Positions 17,792 through 27,010 of a stretch of DNA of 64,000 bases are shown piece after piece; position 1 is the stretch's first letter; each line of letters opens with the position of its first letter. A program made the translations under genes and the position numbers. Location: positions 1,364,001 through 1,428,000 of the forward strand of contig NZ_CP110615.1 of the NCBI RefSeq assembly GCF_026153295.1, in the 5' to 3' direction. Origin of the DNA: Rhodococcus antarcticus (GTDB lineage Bacteria > Actinomycetota > Actinomycetes > Mycobacteriales > Mycobacteriaceae). The notes under the pieces are model-generated. The model ran no database searches and was not told where the DNA came from. It saw only the letters and a list, made by a program, of their open reading frames with translations.

Positions 17792-18789
17792 CCGCGCTGC
17801 TCGTCGTCGCCGTGCTGGCCGTCGTGCTGGTGGGGCTCTGGATCTACGCCACCGCCAACCGGCTCGACCGGCTGCACGTGCGCACCGACGCCGCCTGGAT
17901 CGCGCTCGAGTCCGCCCTGGGCCGTCGCGCCGTGGTGGTGCGCGAGCTCGCCAGGGCCGGGGCCGGCCCCGGTGCGGACACACGGCTCGCCGCCCTCGCC
18001 GCGCGCGCGGAGCGCACCGACCGGGTGGGGCGGGAGGACGCGGAGAACGCCCTCTCGGCCGCGCTGGGCTCGGTGCGCACCGAGGCGCTCTCGCCCCAGC
18101 TCGCCGCAGAGCTGGCCGACGCGGAGGCCCGGGTGCTGCTGGCCCGGCGCTTCCACAACGACGCGGTGCGCGACACCCTGGCCCTGCGCGGGCGGCGACC
18201 CGTGCGGGTGCTGCGCCTCGGTGGCACCGCCCGGCTGCCCGCCTACTTCGAGATCGCCGAGCGGCCACCCGTGGACTCGGGCGGTCCGCGGCGTCGACCG
18301 TCGAGCCGGGTGCTCCTGCTGGACCCGACCGGTCGGGTGCTGCTGCTGCGCGGGAGCGAGCCCACCCGTCCCGGGGCGCACTTCTGGTTCACCACCGGGG
18401 GAGGCACCGAGCCGGGCGAGGACGCCAGGGCGGCGGGGGTGCGCGAGGTCACCGAGGAGACCGGGCTGGCCCTGGAGGAGTCCGTGCTGCGCGGTCCGCT
18501 GTGGTGGCGCCGGTCGATCTTCGTCTTCGACGGCGACACGATCGAGGCCGAGGAGACGTACTTCGCGGCCGCCGTGTCGGCGTTCACCCCGGACGGGGCG
18601 GGGCACACCGAGCTGGAGCGGCGCACCCTCAGCGACGCCCGCTGGTGCGGACCGGAGGACGTGCGCACGCTGGAGGCCGCGGGGGAGCGCGTCTACCCCC
18701 CCGGGCTGGACGCGCTGCTGGCCGAGGCCGTGGCGCTCGTCACCTCGCCGGTCGACTCCCCGGCTCCGCTGCCGCGCAGCATCCCCTGA
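17788..18789 (+). CDS. Membrane-anchored LemA-like/NUDIX hydrolase fusion
   Basis: 333 residues. One N-terminal transmembrane helix (about 2-20) is followed by a LemA-like helical domain (about 22-150; [20 protein letters not shown] and [14 protein letters not shown]). Then comes a NUDIX domain (about 170-320) with the Nudix box [26 protein letters not shown] enzymes cleave nucleoside diphosphate-X bonds using metal held by the REVTEE glutamates, all present here. The syntenic M. tuberculosis Rv2609c is also a membrane NUDIX protein. The substrate is unknown. The GTG start overlaps the pimA stop. Confidence 0.82.
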   Translation: MTALLVVAVLAVVLVGLWIYATANRLDRLHVRTDAAWIALESALGRRAVVVRELARAGAGPGADTRLAALAARAERTDRVGREDAENALSAALGSVRTEALSPQLAAELADAEARVLLARRFHNDAVRDTLALRGRRPVRVLRLGGTARLPAYFEIAERPPVDSGGPRRRPSSRVLLLDPTGRVLLLRGSEPTRPGAHFWFTTGGGTEPGEDARAAGVREVTEETGLALEESVLRGPLWWRRSIFVFDGDTIEAEETYFAAAVSAFTPDGAGHTELERRTLSDARWCGPEDVRTLEAAGERVYPPGLDALLAEAVALVTSPVDSPAPLPRSIP

Positions 18790-18826
18790 TCGGTTCCGCC
18801 CGGCGTGCGTCTCGCGGTGTCCGGCC

Positions 18827-18832
18827 TACGAT
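18827..18832 (+). promoter_or_regulatory. -10 box TACGAT of pdxS
   Basis: TACGAT fits TANNNT and lies 52 bases before the pdxS GTG, which has AGGAG at 18875-18879. Confidence 0.4.
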
Positions 18833-18884
18833 CACGGGCAGACCCGAGAGCCGCTCCCACGCGGCACGAACAGCAGGAGACACC

Positions 18885-19802
18885 GTGAGCACCCCCGAGA
18901 CCTCCAGCAGCACCGCCGCAGCCGGTACCGGCACCGCCCGCGTCAAGCGCGGCATGGCCGAGATGCTCAAGGGCGGCGTGATCATGGACGTCGTCAACGT
19001 CGAGCAGGCCCGGATCGCCGAGGACGCCGGCGCCGTCGCCGTGATGGCCCTGGAGCGCGTGCCCGCCGACATCCGCGCCGAGGGCGGCGTGTCCCGGATG
19101 AGCGACCCGGACATGATCGACGCCATCCAGGCGGCCGTGAGCATCCCCGTGATGGCCAAGGCCCGCATCGGTCACTTCGTCGAGGCCCAGGTGCTGCAGA
19201 GCCTCGGCGTGGACTACATCGACGAGTCCGAGGTGCTCACCCCCGCCGACTACGCCCACCACATCGACAAGTGGCGCTTCACCGTGCCGTTCGTCTGCGG
19301 CGCGACCAACCTCGGCGAGGCGCTGCGCCGCATCAACGAGGGTGCGGCGATGATCCGGTCCAAGGGTGAGGCCGGCACCGGCGACGTGTCCAACGCCACG
19401 ATGCACATGCGCACCATCTCCGCGGAGATCCGTCGGCTGACCTCGCTCAGCCCCGACGAGCTCTACGTCGCGGCCAAGGACCTCCAGGCCCCGTACGACC
19501 TCGTCGTCGAGGTGGCCACGGCCGGCCGCCTGCCCGTCACCCTGTTCACCGCCGGCGGCATCGCCACCCCGGCGGACGCCGCGATGATGATGCAGCTCGG
19601 CGCCGACGGCGTGTTCGTGGGCTCGGGCATCTTCAAGTCCGGCAACCCGGCGCAGCGTGCCGAGGCCGTCGTCAAGGCCACCACCTTCTTCGACGACGCC
19701 GACATGGTCGCCAAGGTCTCCCGCGGGCTCGGCGAGGCCATGGTCGGCATCAACGTCGAGCAGCTGCCGGTCGACCACCGGCTCTCCAGCCGCGGCTGGT
19801 GA
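18885..19802 (+). CDS. pdxS: Pyridoxal 5'-phosphate synthase, synthase subunit
   Basis: A 305-residue (beta/alpha)8 enzyme that builds PLP from ribose 5-phosphate, glyceraldehyde 3-phosphate and ammonia. It has the catalytic lysines in [10 protein letters not shown] and [11 protein letters not shown], preceded by [14 protein letters not shown], and the phosphate-site [13 protein letters not shown]. The first 20 residues are a variable Ser/Thr/Ala tail. Ammonia is supplied by PdxT, encoded nearby but separated here by a leftward kinase-like gene. AGGAG lies five bases before the GTG start. Confidence 0.97.
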   Translation: MSTPETSSSTAAAGTGTARVKRGMAEMLKGGVIMDVVNVEQARIAEDAGAVAVMALERVPADIRAEGGVSRMSDPDMIDAIQAAVSIPVMAKARIGHFVEAQVLQSLGVDYIDESEVLTPADYAHHIDKWRFTVPFVCGATNLGEALRRINEGAAMIRSKGEAGTGDVSNATMHMRTISAEIRRLTSLSPDELYVAAKDLQAPYDLVVEVATAGRLPVTLFTAGGIATPADAAMMMQLGADGVFVGSGIFKSGNPAQRAEAVVKATTFFDDADMVAKVSRGLGEAMVGINVEQLPVDHRLSSRGW

Positions 19803-19847
19803 GCCCGGCGCTGCGCCCGTGACCGCTAGCCGGTGCGCAGCGCGGGC
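19803..19847. terminator. Bidirectional hairpin between pdxS and the kinase-like gene
   Basis: Arms at 19803-19816 and 19835-19847 pair over 13 bp with one bulged base and an 18-base loop. It lies between convergent gene ends and overlaps the last codons of the leftward gene. Confidence 0.45.
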
Positions 19848-20464
19848 CGGTCGGCGTGCTCGGCACGGACGAGCACGTCGGCCAGCTCATCGGTGCCCAC
19901 CTCCTCCTCGTGCCCGAGCACGGCCGGCACCGTCCAGCGGAGGCCCTCCGGGGTGCGGCGCAGCAGTGCTGCCTCCGACACGTGCACGTGCACGGTGAGC
20001 TCGAAGGGCAGCCCGCGGCCGAGCAGCAGGGGTCCGTCCACCAGCAGCACGGTGCCCGGGGCGGCGGTGCGCCGCTCGGCGCGGGTGGCCCGGTCACGCT
20101 CGGCGTCCCACAGGGTGGGTAGCCACCGGCCGCTGCCGCCGGGGCCCAGGGGGCCGAGCACCTCGCGCTCGAGCGCGGCCAGGTCGAACCACCCGCTGCG
20201 GTAGCTCTCCTCGTCGGCTCGACCGTGCTCCAGGCGCAGCGAGGCGGGACGCAGCCAGTCGGCGAGCGACACCCGTGCGCAGGGGGTGCCCTCGGCACGC
20301 AGGCGCTCAGCCACCGCGTCGGCCAGCACACCGGGCTGCGCCCCGTCGGCGCCGTCCACCGCGACCCGCAGCGCGTCCGGGACCGTCCGCGCGGCCCGGC
20401 ACCGGGCCGCGAGCTCGTCGGCCAGGGCCGCCGTGCTCAGCGGTCGGTAGGTGGGGGCGCTCAC
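19826..20464 (-). CDS. Uridine-kinase-like protein with degenerate P-loop
   Basis: 212 residues resembling actinobacterial P-loop uridine/nucleoside kinases: AVDGADGAQPG at the P-loop position (about 34-44), ESYRSGWFDLAALEREVLGPLGPGG, and the Walker-B-like TVLLVDGPLLLGRGLPFE. The Walker A sequence, normally GxxxxGK(T/S), lacks the lysine and following Thr/Ser. ATP binding may therefore be lost or altered, making it a possible pseudokinase. The GTG start at 20464 matches where family similarity begins. It is inserted between pdxS and pdxT on the opposite strand. Confidence 0.7.
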   Translation of the reverse strand: MSAPTYRPLSTAALADELAARCRAARTVPDALRVAVDGADGAQPGVLADAVAERLRAEGTPCARVSLADWLRPASLRLEHGRADEESYRSGWFDLAALEREVLGPLGPGGSGRWLPTLWDAERDRATRAERRTAAPGTVLLVDGPLLLGRGLPFELTVHVHVSEAALLRRTPEGLRWTVPAVLGHEEEVGTDELADVLVRAEHADRPALRTG

Positions 20465-20816
20465 CGGTCCATCGTGGTGCAGCCGCCGCTCCCGCACGAC
20501 ATCGCGCCCGGGGGACGTATGCGGCGGCGCTCGCCGCCACCGCGACCCTCGCACCGACTGCCACGTCGAGGTCCACGAGTTCCAGGCCAGCCGTGATCTG
20601 CTCCGGGGTGGCACGCAGGCAGGCCGTCACCCGCTCGACCAGCGGGGTGGCGCGCAGCTCGGGGGCGCCGCGGTCCACCACCCGGCCGGGCCAAGCGCGG
20701 GGCGGCCGACTCCAGCTCGGCCGCGTCGGGCACCTCCCGTCGCCCCGCGCCCCCGGCGAGCGGCACGACTGACCATCGGCACCTGCGCCGGTGGACCTGA
20801 CCCCGCGGGGGCCGCC
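20465..20816. other. Intergenic region, possible decayed gene on minus strand
   Basis: 352 bp with no gene I can call. On the minus strand two partial frames look protein-like (a stretch with PDAAELESAAPRLA, then GAPELRATPLVERVTACLRA one frame over, followed by EQITAGLELVDLDVAVG). Together they could be one frameshifted small gene, but I do not recognise a family. Confidence 0.35.
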
Positions 20817-20822
20817 TACAGT
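20817..20822 (+). promoter_or_regulatory. -10 box TACAGT, leaderless promoter of pdxT
   Basis: TACAGT lies eight bases before the pdxT GTG at 20831, and no ribosome-binding site is present, so the mRNA probably begins at or next to the start codon. Confidence 0.5.
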
Positions 20823-20830
20823 TCGCCCCC

Positions 20831-21460
20831 GTGACCGGACGGCCCGTGGTGGGAGTGCTCGCGCTGCAGGGCGACGTCCGCGAGCACCTCGTCGCGCTGG
20901 CCCGCGCGGGGGCCGATCCGGTGCCGGTCCGCCGGGAGGCGGAGCTCGCCGCGGTGCACGCAGTGGTGCTGCCGGGCGGTGAGTCGACCACCATGAGTCG
21001 GCTGCTGCGCACCTTCGAGCTGCTCGAGCCGCTGCGCGAGCGCATCGCGTCGGGGCTGCCCACCTACGGTTCCTGCGCCGGGATGATCCTGCTGGCCCGC
21101 GAGGTGCTGGACACCCGGGCCGACGCGGTGGGGGTGGGGGGTCTCGACGTCACCGTCCGCCGCAACGCCTTCGGCCGGCAGGTCGACTCGTTCGAGACCG
21201 ATCTCGACGTGGTGGGCGTCGTAGGCCCCCCGGTGCGCGCGGTGTTCATCCGGGCGCCGTGGGTGGAACGGGTGGGCGACGGCGTGCAGGTGCTGGCGCG
21301 GGTGCCCCCGGGACACGGGGCCGCCGACGGGCGGGTGGTGGCCGTCCGCCAGGGATCGGTGCTGGCCACCTCCTTCCACCCCGAGGTGACCGGCGATGGC
21401 CGGGTTCACGAGCTGTTCCTGCGGATGGTGCGGGAGTCCGCCGACGGTGACATGGGTTGA
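20831..21460 (+). CDS. pdxT: Pyridoxal 5'-phosphate synthase, glutaminase subunit
   Basis: A 209-residue class I glutamine amidotransferase that hydrolyses glutamine and channels ammonia to PdxS. It has the family start [14 protein letters not shown], the oxyanion region LPGGESTTM, the nucleophile in GSCAGMI (Cys 82) and the His/Glu pair in SFHPE (about residue 183). Length is typical. Its own leaderless promoter lies directly upstream, so it is not strictly co-transcribed with pdxS. Confidence 0.96.
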   Translation: MTGRPVVGVLALQGDVREHLVALARAGADPVPVRREAELAAVHAVVLPGGESTTMSRLLRTFELLEPLRERIASGLPTYGSCAGMILLAREVLDTRADAVGVGGLDVTVRRNAFGRQVDSFETDLDVVGVVGPPVRAVFIRAPWVERVGDGVQVLARVPPGHGAADGRVVAVRQGSVLATSFHPEVTGDGRVHELFLRMVRESADGDMG

Positions 21461-21474
21461 CCGGCTCCGCCGGT

Positions 21475-21480
21475 TAGGAT
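21475..21480 (+). promoter_or_regulatory. -10 box TAGGAT of yebC
   Basis: TAGGAT lies 43 bases before the yebC ATG. A GGAAGGGG ribosome-binding site sits at 21507-21514. Confidence 0.4.
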
Positions 21481-21523
21481 CGCCGCACTGTCCCGAGCAC
21501 CTGACCGGAAGGGGCGCGCGCCG

Positions 21524-22279
21524 ATGAGCGGCCACTCCAAGTGGGCGACCACGAAGCACAAGAAGGCCGTGATCGACGCACGCCGCGGCAAGTCGTTCGC
21601 CAAGCTCGTCAAGAACATCGAGGTGGCTGCGCGCACGGGCGGGGGCGACCCCGTCGGCAACCCGACGCTGTTCGACGCCATCCAGAAGGCGAAGAAGACC
21701 TCCGTCCCCAACGACAACATCGAGCGTGCGCGCAAGCGTGGTGCCGGTGAGGAGGCGGGCGGGGCCGACTACCAGACGATCGTGTACGAGGGCTACGGGC
21801 CCGGTGGCGTCGCGATGTTGGTGGAGTGCCTGACCGACAACAAGAACCGGGCCGCGGGCGAGGTGCGCACCGCAATGACGCGCAACGGCGGCAACCTGGC
21901 CGACCCGGGCTCGGTGGCCTACCTGTTCGCCCGCAAGGGCGTCGTCACCCTGGAGAAGGGCGAGCTCAGCGAGGACGACCTGCTGATGGCCGTGCTCGAG
22001 GCGGGCGCGGAGGAGGTCAACGACAACGGCGACACCTTCGAGATCATCAGCGAGCCGACCGACCTGGTGGCCGTGCGCACGGCGCTGCAGGAGGCGGGGA
22101 TCGACTACGACTCCGCCGACGCGAGCTTCCAGCCGTCGATGAGCGTGGCCGTGGACGCCGACGGCGCCCGGAAGGTGCTCAAGCTCGTCGACGCCCTCGA
22201 GGACTCCGACGACGTGCAGAACGTCTACTCCAACGTGGACCTATCCGACGAGGTGCTCGCCGAGCTCGAGGACGACTGA
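21524..22279 (+). CDS. YebC/PmpR-family protein
   Basis: 251 residues with the classic start [19 protein letters not shown] and [16 protein letters not shown], then [13 protein letters not shown] and [10 protein letters not shown]. The family was long annotated as transcriptional regulators; recent work links YebC to translation of proline-rich stretches. It lies immediately before ruvC in many bacteria, as here, but a separate LexA-type promoter lies between them. Confidence 0.95.
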   Translation: MSGHSKWATTKHKKAVIDARRGKSFAKLVKNIEVAARTGGGDPVGNPTLFDAIQKAKKTSVPNDNIERARKRGAGEEAGGADYQTIVYEGYGPGGVAMLVECLTDNKNRAAGEVRTAMTRNGGNLADPGSVAYLFARKGVVTLEKGELSEDDLLMAVLEAGAEEVNDNGDTFEIISEPTDLVAVRTALQEAGIDYDSADASFQPSMSVAVDADGARKVLKLVDALEDSDDVQNVYSNVDLSDEVLAELEDD

Positions 22280-22389
22280 GTCCCGACCGCCCGTGGGTTG
22301 GTGGCGGTGGAAGACCGTCCGGCTGCTGTTCGGGGTACGTGCAGACGTGCCCACGCGTGTCGTGCGCCGGTGGTCTGCACCCGCGCCGC

Positions 22390-22395
22390 TAGGGT
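22390..22395 (+). promoter_or_regulatory. -10 box TAGGGT of ruvCAB
   Basis: TAGGGT ends one base before the LexA-type palindrome, about 50 bases before the ruvC start, so a repressor bound there would cover the transcription start. Confidence 0.5.
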
Positions 22396-22396
22396 T

Positions 22397-22410
22397 CGAA
22401 CGTCAGTTCG
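22397..22410. promoter_or_regulatory. LexA (SOS) operator of ruvCAB
   Basis: CGAAC-GTCA-GTTCG is a perfect CGAAC-N4-GTTCG palindrome, the actinobacterial/Gram-positive LexA box. It lies just downstream of the -10 box and 35 bases before the ruvC start. In mycobacteria ruvC is a known LexA target. Confidence 0.8.
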
Positions 22411-22444
22411 GGTCTGCGGGTCGGTCGAGCGTGGAGGTGCGGGC

Positions 22445-23035
22445 GTGCGGGTGCAGGGCTTGCGTGTGCTCGGCGTGGACCCGGGGCTCACCCGCTGCGG
22501 TTTCGGCGTCGTGCAGTCCGGTCGTGGGCGAGAGGTGAGCCCGGTGGCCGTGGACGTCGTCCGCACCCCCCCGGACCTCGAGCTCTCCCGGCGGCTGCTG
22601 CGCATCTCCGACGCCGCCGAGGAGTGGCTCGACGCGCACCGCCCGGACGTGGTGGCCGTGGAGCGGGTGTTCAGCCAGCACAACGTGCGCACCGCCATGG
22701 GCACGGCGCAGGCGGGGGGAGTCGTCGCCCTTGCCGCCGCACGACGGGGCATCCCCGTCAGCTTCCACACCCCGAGCGAGGTCAAGGCCGCGGTGACCGG
22801 CAGCGGCACGGCCGGCAAGGCGCAGGTCACCGTCATGGTCACCCGGCTGCTCGGGCTCGCCGTCGCCCCGACGCCGGCCGACGCCGCCGACGCCCTGGCC
22901 CTGGCCATCTGCCACTGCTGGCGGGCCCCCATGATCGCCCGGATGGCGCAGGCAGAGGCGGCTGCCGCGGAGGCCCAGCGGGCGTACAGGGCCCGCCTCG
23001 CGCTCGCCGCGCGGACCAGCCGGAGCGGGCGGTGA
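22445..23035 (+). CDS. ruvC: Crossover junction endodeoxyribonuclease RuvC
   Basis: A 196-residue Holliday-junction resolvase. The acidic catalytic residues are visible in [11 protein letters not shown] (Asp), [11 protein letters not shown] (Glu) and [13 protein letters not shown] (two Asp). GGAGG at 22433-22437 lies seven bases before the GTG at 22445, deciding this start. It is the first gene of the LexA-controlled ruvCAB operon; the stop overlaps the ruvA start. Confidence 0.96.
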   Translation: MRVQGLRVLGVDPGLTRCGFGVVQSGRGREVSPVAVDVVRTPPDLELSRRLLRISDAAEEWLDAHRPDVVAVERVFSQHNVRTAMGTAQAGGVVALAAARRGIPVSFHTPSEVKAAVTGSGTAGKAQVTVMVTRLLGLAVAPTPADAADALALAICHCWRAPMIARMAQAEAAAAEAQRAYRARLALAARTSRSGR

Positions 23036-23616
23036 TCAGCTCGGTCCGCGGCGAGGTGCTGCAGGTGGCGCTCGACCACGCCGTCGTCGAGGTCGGTGGG
23101 GTGGGTCTGGCCGTGCTCGCCACCCCCGCCACGCTGGCCACCCTCCGCCGGGGGAGCGAGGCCCGCTTGGACACCACGCTCGTGGTCCGCGAGGACTCCC
23201 TCACCCTGTACGGCTTCGCCGACGCCGAGCAGCGCGCGATGTTCACGCTGCTGCAGACCGTCTCCGGCGTGGGGCCGCGCCTGGCCATGGCCGTGCTGGC
23301 CGTGCTGGAACCCGACGTGCTGCGCGGGGCGCTGGCCGACGGCAACCTCACCACGCTCATGCAGGTGCCCGGCATCGGCAAGCGCGGCGCCGAGCGGATG
23401 GTCGTCGAGCTGCGGGACAAGGTCGAGGCCGTCGGTGCCCCGACCCCCTCCGCGGGCGGTGCGGTGCGAGACCAGGTGGTCGACGCCCTGGTCGGGCTCG
23501 GCTTCGGCGGCAAGCAGGCCGAGTCGGCGACCGACGCCGTGCTCACCGCCGATCCCGCCGCGAGCACCGCGGCCGCGCTGCGCGCCGCCCTGTCGAGCCT
23601 GGGGGCCCGCCGGTGA
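23032..23616 (+). CDS. ruvA: Holliday junction branch migration protein RuvA
   Basis: 194 residues: an N-terminal OB fold ([21 protein letters not shown]), two helix-hairpin-helix motifs ([11 protein letters not shown] and [12 protein letters not shown]), and a C-terminal three-helix domain ([15 protein letters not shown]) that contacts RuvB. It binds the four-way junction and loads RuvB. It is coupled by GTGA overlaps to ruvC and ruvB. Confidence 0.96.
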   Translation: MISSVRGEVLQVALDHAVVEVGGVGLAVLATPATLATLRRGSEARLDTTLVVREDSLTLYGFADAEQRAMFTLLQTVSGVGPRLAMAVLAVLEPDVLRGALADGNLTTLMQVPGIGKRGAERMVVELRDKVEAVGAPTPSAGGAVRDQVVDALVGLGFGGKQAESATDAVLTADPAASTAAALRAALSSLGARR

Positions 23617-24665
23617 GCGAGGAGCCCGGGTCCGACGACGCCCTCACCGCGGCCATGGTCGCCGAGGACCGCGACGTCGAGTCCAGCCTGCGGCCCAAGG
23701 ACCTGAGCGAGTTCATCGGCCAGCACCGCGTCCGCGAGCAGCTGCAGCTGGTGCTCACCGGGGCCCAGCGGCGCGGCACGCCACCCGACCACGTCCTGCT
23801 CTCCGGTCCGCCCGGGCTCGGCAAGACCAGCCTGGCCATGATCATCGCGGCCGAGCTGGGGACGGCGCTTCGGCTCACCTCGGGCCCGGCCCTGGAGCGC
23901 GCCGGCGATCTCGCGGCCATGCTCAGCAACCTCGTCGAGGGCGACGTCCTGTTCATCGACGAGATCCACCGCATCGCCCGCCCGGCCGAGGAGATGCTCT
24001 ACCTGGCCATGGAGGACTTCCGGGTCGACGTGGTGGTGGGCAAGGGCCCCGGGGCCACGTCGATCCCCCTCGAGGTCGCCCCCTTCACCCTGGTGGGAGC
24101 GACCACCCGGTCCGGAGCGCTCACCGGACCGCTGCGCGACCGCTTCGGGTTCACCGCGCACATGGAGTTCTACGAGCCCGCCGACCTCCAGCTCGTGCTG
24201 GCCCGCTCGGCCCGCATCCTCGGGGTGGACCTGCGCCCCGAGGGGGCGGTGGAGATCGCGGGCCGCTCACGGGGGACACCGCGCATCGCGAACCGACTCC
24301 TGCGTCGCGTGCGCGACTTCGCCGAGGTGCGCGGGAACGGCACCGTCGACCGCTCCACCGCGCGCGCGGCGCTCGCCGTCTACGACGTGGACGAGCTCGG
24401 GCTCGACCGGCTCGACAAGGCCGTGCTCGGCGCGCTCGTGCGCAGCTTCGGTGGCGGCCCCGTCGGCGTGTCCACCTTGGCCGTGGCCGTGGGGGAGGAA
24501 CCGGCGACGGTCGAGGAGGTCTGCGAGCCGTTCCTGGTGCGTGCCGGGATGCTGGCCCGCACCCCGCGGGGCCGGGTGGCGACGGCCGCGGCGTGGACCC
24601 ACCTGGGCCTCGTGCCCCCACCGGACGCGGTCACCGGAGCGGGCCAGGCGGTCCTCTTCGACTGA
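23613..24665 (+). CDS. ruvB: Holliday junction branch migration ATPase RuvB
   Basis: A 350-residue AAA+ motor with [12 protein letters not shown], Walker [12 protein letters not shown], Walker B LFIDEIHR, sensor 1 GATTRSG and the arginine-finger region GPLRDRFGF. The C-terminal winged helix follows ([10 protein letters not shown] to RTPRGRVAT). It drives branch migration of RuvA-bound junctions. It is the last gene of ruvCAB, with 99 bases before yajC. Confidence 0.97.
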   Translation: MSEEPGSDDALTAAMVAEDRDVESSLRPKDLSEFIGQHRVREQLQLVLTGAQRRGTPPDHVLLSGPPGLGKTSLAMIIAAELGTALRLTSGPALERAGDLAAMLSNLVEGDVLFIDEIHRIARPAEEMLYLAMEDFRVDVVVGKGPGATSIPLEVAPFTLVGATTRSGALTGPLRDRFGFTAHMEFYEPADLQLVLARSARILGVDLRPEGAVEIAGRSRGTPRIANRLLRRVRDFAEVRGNGTVDRSTARAALAVYDVDELGLDRLDKAVLGALVRSFGGGPVGVSTLAVAVGEEPATVEEVCEPFLVRAGMLARTPRGRVATAAAWTHLGLVPPPDAVTGAGQAVLFD

Positions 24666-24764
24666 CCCGTCGGCCGCTCCGGGAGAGCAGTCGGTGACGG
24701 GTGGCACACTGGGGTCCCGTGCCGGGTCGCCGGTGCGCGACCCGACGACAGGACCGATCCACCG

Positions 24765-25127
24765 ATGAACGCCTTGCTCCCCATCCTCCTCGTGGCCTTC
24801 CTGGGCATCATGTACATGGCCAGCCGCCGGCAGAAGAAGGAGGCCAAGGCCGTCTCCGACATGCAGGACGCGCTGACCGCGGGCGACGAGGTGATGACGA
24901 CCTCCGGTCTGCACGGAACCATCGTCGACCTCGACGAGGACACGGTGGACCTCGAGGTCGCCCCCGGGGTCGTCACCACCTGGAACCGCCTGGCCATCCG
25001 GTCCCGGGTCACCGTCGACGCCAGCGAGGACGAGGTCGAGGACGAGGACCTGGAGGACGACCAGGTCGAGGACCAGCCCGCCGTCGAGGCCTACGAGCCG
25101 GCCGCGCCGAGCCTGCGCAAGGACTGA
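24765..25127 (+). CDS. yajC: Preprotein translocase subunit YajC
   Basis: 120 residues: one N-terminal transmembrane helix (LLPILLVAFLGIMYMAS), the basic stretch RRQKKEAK, the conserved GDEVMTTSGLHGTI core, and an unusually acidic tail rich in Glu/Asp (about residues 83-110). YajC associates with SecDF at the translocon. It is followed by secD and secF, the standard order. Confidence 0.93.
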   Translation: MNALLPILLVAFLGIMYMASRRQKKEAKAVSDMQDALTAGDEVMTTSGLHGTIVDLDEDTVDLEVAPGVVTTWNRLAIRSRVTVDASEDEVEDEDLEDDQVEDQPAVEAYEPAAPSLRKD

Positions 25128-25295
25128 CCGGACCGACCGGGCGGGTACGGTGCCTCTCCGGGCGAACCGGACGGGCGCCGACGCCGGTCGGCCGTGCGGA
25201 GGCGTCAAGCCACGAGCGCGAGCGCACCCCCACCCCTGAGCACACCCAGCCCGAGCACGTGACCAGCAGCACCCAGGCGAGGAGAACGACGGATC

Positions 25296-27008
25296 GTGGC
25301 ACCCCAGGCAGGGCAGGTCCGGCCCGCGCGCTACCTGTCGATCTTCGCGGTCATCGTGGTGGGCCTCTACGCCCTGGTGTTCTTCACCGGTGGGGGCTCA
25401 CCCAAGCCGAAGCTGGGCATCGACCTGCAGGGCGGTACACGGGTCACGCTGACCGCCACGACCCCGGACGGTCAGGCGCCCAGCCAGCAGAACCTCGACC
25501 TCGCCCGGCAGATCATCGAGACGCGGGTCAACGGCATCGGGGTCTCGGGCTCCGAGGTCGTCATCGACGGCAGCAACCTCGTCATCACCGTTCCCGGCGA
25601 CAACAGCTCGCAGGCGCGCAGCCTCGGCCAGACCGCGAAGCTCTCCTTCCGCGGGGTGATCGGCAGGCCGGTGCCGGCGGCAGCCGCAGCGGTGCCCGCC
25701 CCCGCGGCAGGCACGGCCCCGGCGACCACGACGGACCCGGTGGCCCCCCCGGCCCCGGCGGCCCCGGCCACCAGCACGCCCGCGCCCCAGGGCCGGGTCC
25801 TGCCCGCCCAGGCCCCGACGACCGACCCGGCCGCACCGACGACCGCCCCGGCCTCGCCCACTCCCGACCCCGCCACCCAGACCACGGCCGAGCAGCAGGC
25901 GGCGGCGATCGCGCAGGCCAAGGCCACCCGGCAGAGCACCGACCCGGCGACGCAGCAGGCCGCGCTCGCCGCCCTGGACTGCGCTGCGCCGGACCCGCTG
26001 CTCGGCAACGACGACCCGGCGCTGCCACTGGTCACCTGCGACCAGAACGGTGCTGCGAAGTACGTGCTCGACAAGAGCTTCCTCGACGGCCAGGCGATCA
26101 GCGACGCCACGAGCGGGGTGGCCCAGGGCGGCGTCGGCTACGACGTGCGGCTCAGCCTGAACAGCGACGGGCTCAACGTCTGGTCGACCTACACCGCCGC
26201 GAACGTCGGCAGGCAGTCGGCCTTCGTGCTCGACGCCAAGGTCGTCAGCGCGCCCACGATCAACGGCGCGATCACCACGAACCCCACGCTGATCACCGGC
26301 AGCTTCTCCCAGTCCCAGGCGTCCTCGCTCGCCGAGTCGCTGAAGTACGGCTCGCTGCCGCTGTCCTTCACCCAGTCCGAGGCGCAGACGGTGTCGGCCA
26401 GCCTGGGTGCCGCCTCGCTCGAGGCCGGGCTGCTCGCCGGCGGCATCGGCCTGATCCTGGTGCTGGTCTACTGCCTGGCCTACTACCGCCTGCTGGGCAT
26501 CCTCACCGCGCTCTCGCTGGTGCTCTCCTTCGCCATCGTCTACGCCGTGATGGTGCTGCTGGGCCGCTACATCGGCTTCACCCTCGACCTGTCGGGCATC
26601 GCCGGTCTCATCGTGGCGATCGGCATAACGGCGGACTCGTTCGTCATCTACTTCGAACGGCTCAAGGACGAGGTCCGCGAGGGCCGCTCGTTCCGCTCCG
26701 CCGTCCCGCGCGGCTGGATCCGGGCCCGGCGCACCATCCTCTCCGCCGACGCGGTGAGCTTCCTGGCGGCCGCGGTGCTCTACCTGCTGGCCGTCGGGCA
26801 GGTGAAGGGCTTCGCCTTCACCCTCGGGGTGTCCACGGTGCTCGACCTCGTCGTCGTGTTCCTCGTGACGCACCCGCTCGTCGCCCTCGCCTCGCGCTCC
26901 AAGGTCCTCTCCAAGCCGAGCCTCACCGGTCTCGGCGCGGTCCAGCACATCGCCGCCGACCGCCGGGCCGCCGCGGCCGCAGCCTCGACCCAGCCGAAGG
27001 AGGCCTGA
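25296..27008 (+). CDS. secD: Protein translocase subunit SecD
   Basis: 570 residues. After the first transmembrane helix comes the conserved GIDLQGGTRVTL, then the periplasmic P1 domain. About residues 125-210 are a long Ala/Pro/Thr-rich low-complexity insertion. The C-terminal part carries five further helices and the conserved GITADSFVIYFER segment. With SecF it uses the proton gradient to pull proteins through SecYEG. AGGAG lies about ten bases before the GTG start. Confidence 0.95.
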   Translation: MAPQAGQVRPARYLSIFAVIVVGLYALVFFTGGGSPKPKLGIDLQGGTRVTLTATTPDGQAPSQQNLDLARQIIETRVNGIGVSGSEVVIDGSNLVITVPGDNSSQARSLGQTAKLSFRGVIGRPVPAAAAAVPAPAAGTAPATTTDPVAPPAPAAPATSTPAPQGRVLPAQAPTTDPAAPTTAPASPTPDPATQTTAEQQAAAIAQAKATRQSTDPATQQAALAALDCAAPDPLLGNDDPALPLVTCDQNGAAKYVLDKSFLDGQAISDATSGVAQGGVGYDVRLSLNSDGLNVWSTYTAANVGRQSAFVLDAKVVSAPTINGAITTNPTLITGSFSQSQASSLAESLKYGSLPLSFTQSEAQTVSASLGAASLEAGLLAGGIGLILVLVYCLAYYRLLGILTALSLVLSFAIVYAVMVLLGRYIGFTLDLSGIAGLIVAIGITADSFVIYFERLKDEVREGRSFRSAVPRGWIRARRTILSADAVSFLAAAVLYLLAVGQVKGFAFTLGVSTVLDLVVVFLVTHPLVALASRSKVLSKPSLTGLGAVQHIAADRRAAAAAASTQPKEA

Positions 27009-27010
27009 GC

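Noticed and set aside
21457-21480. TTGACC as the -35 of yebC
   Set aside because: Only 12 bases separate it from TAGGAT, too short for a housekeeping promoter, and it overlaps the pdxT stop.
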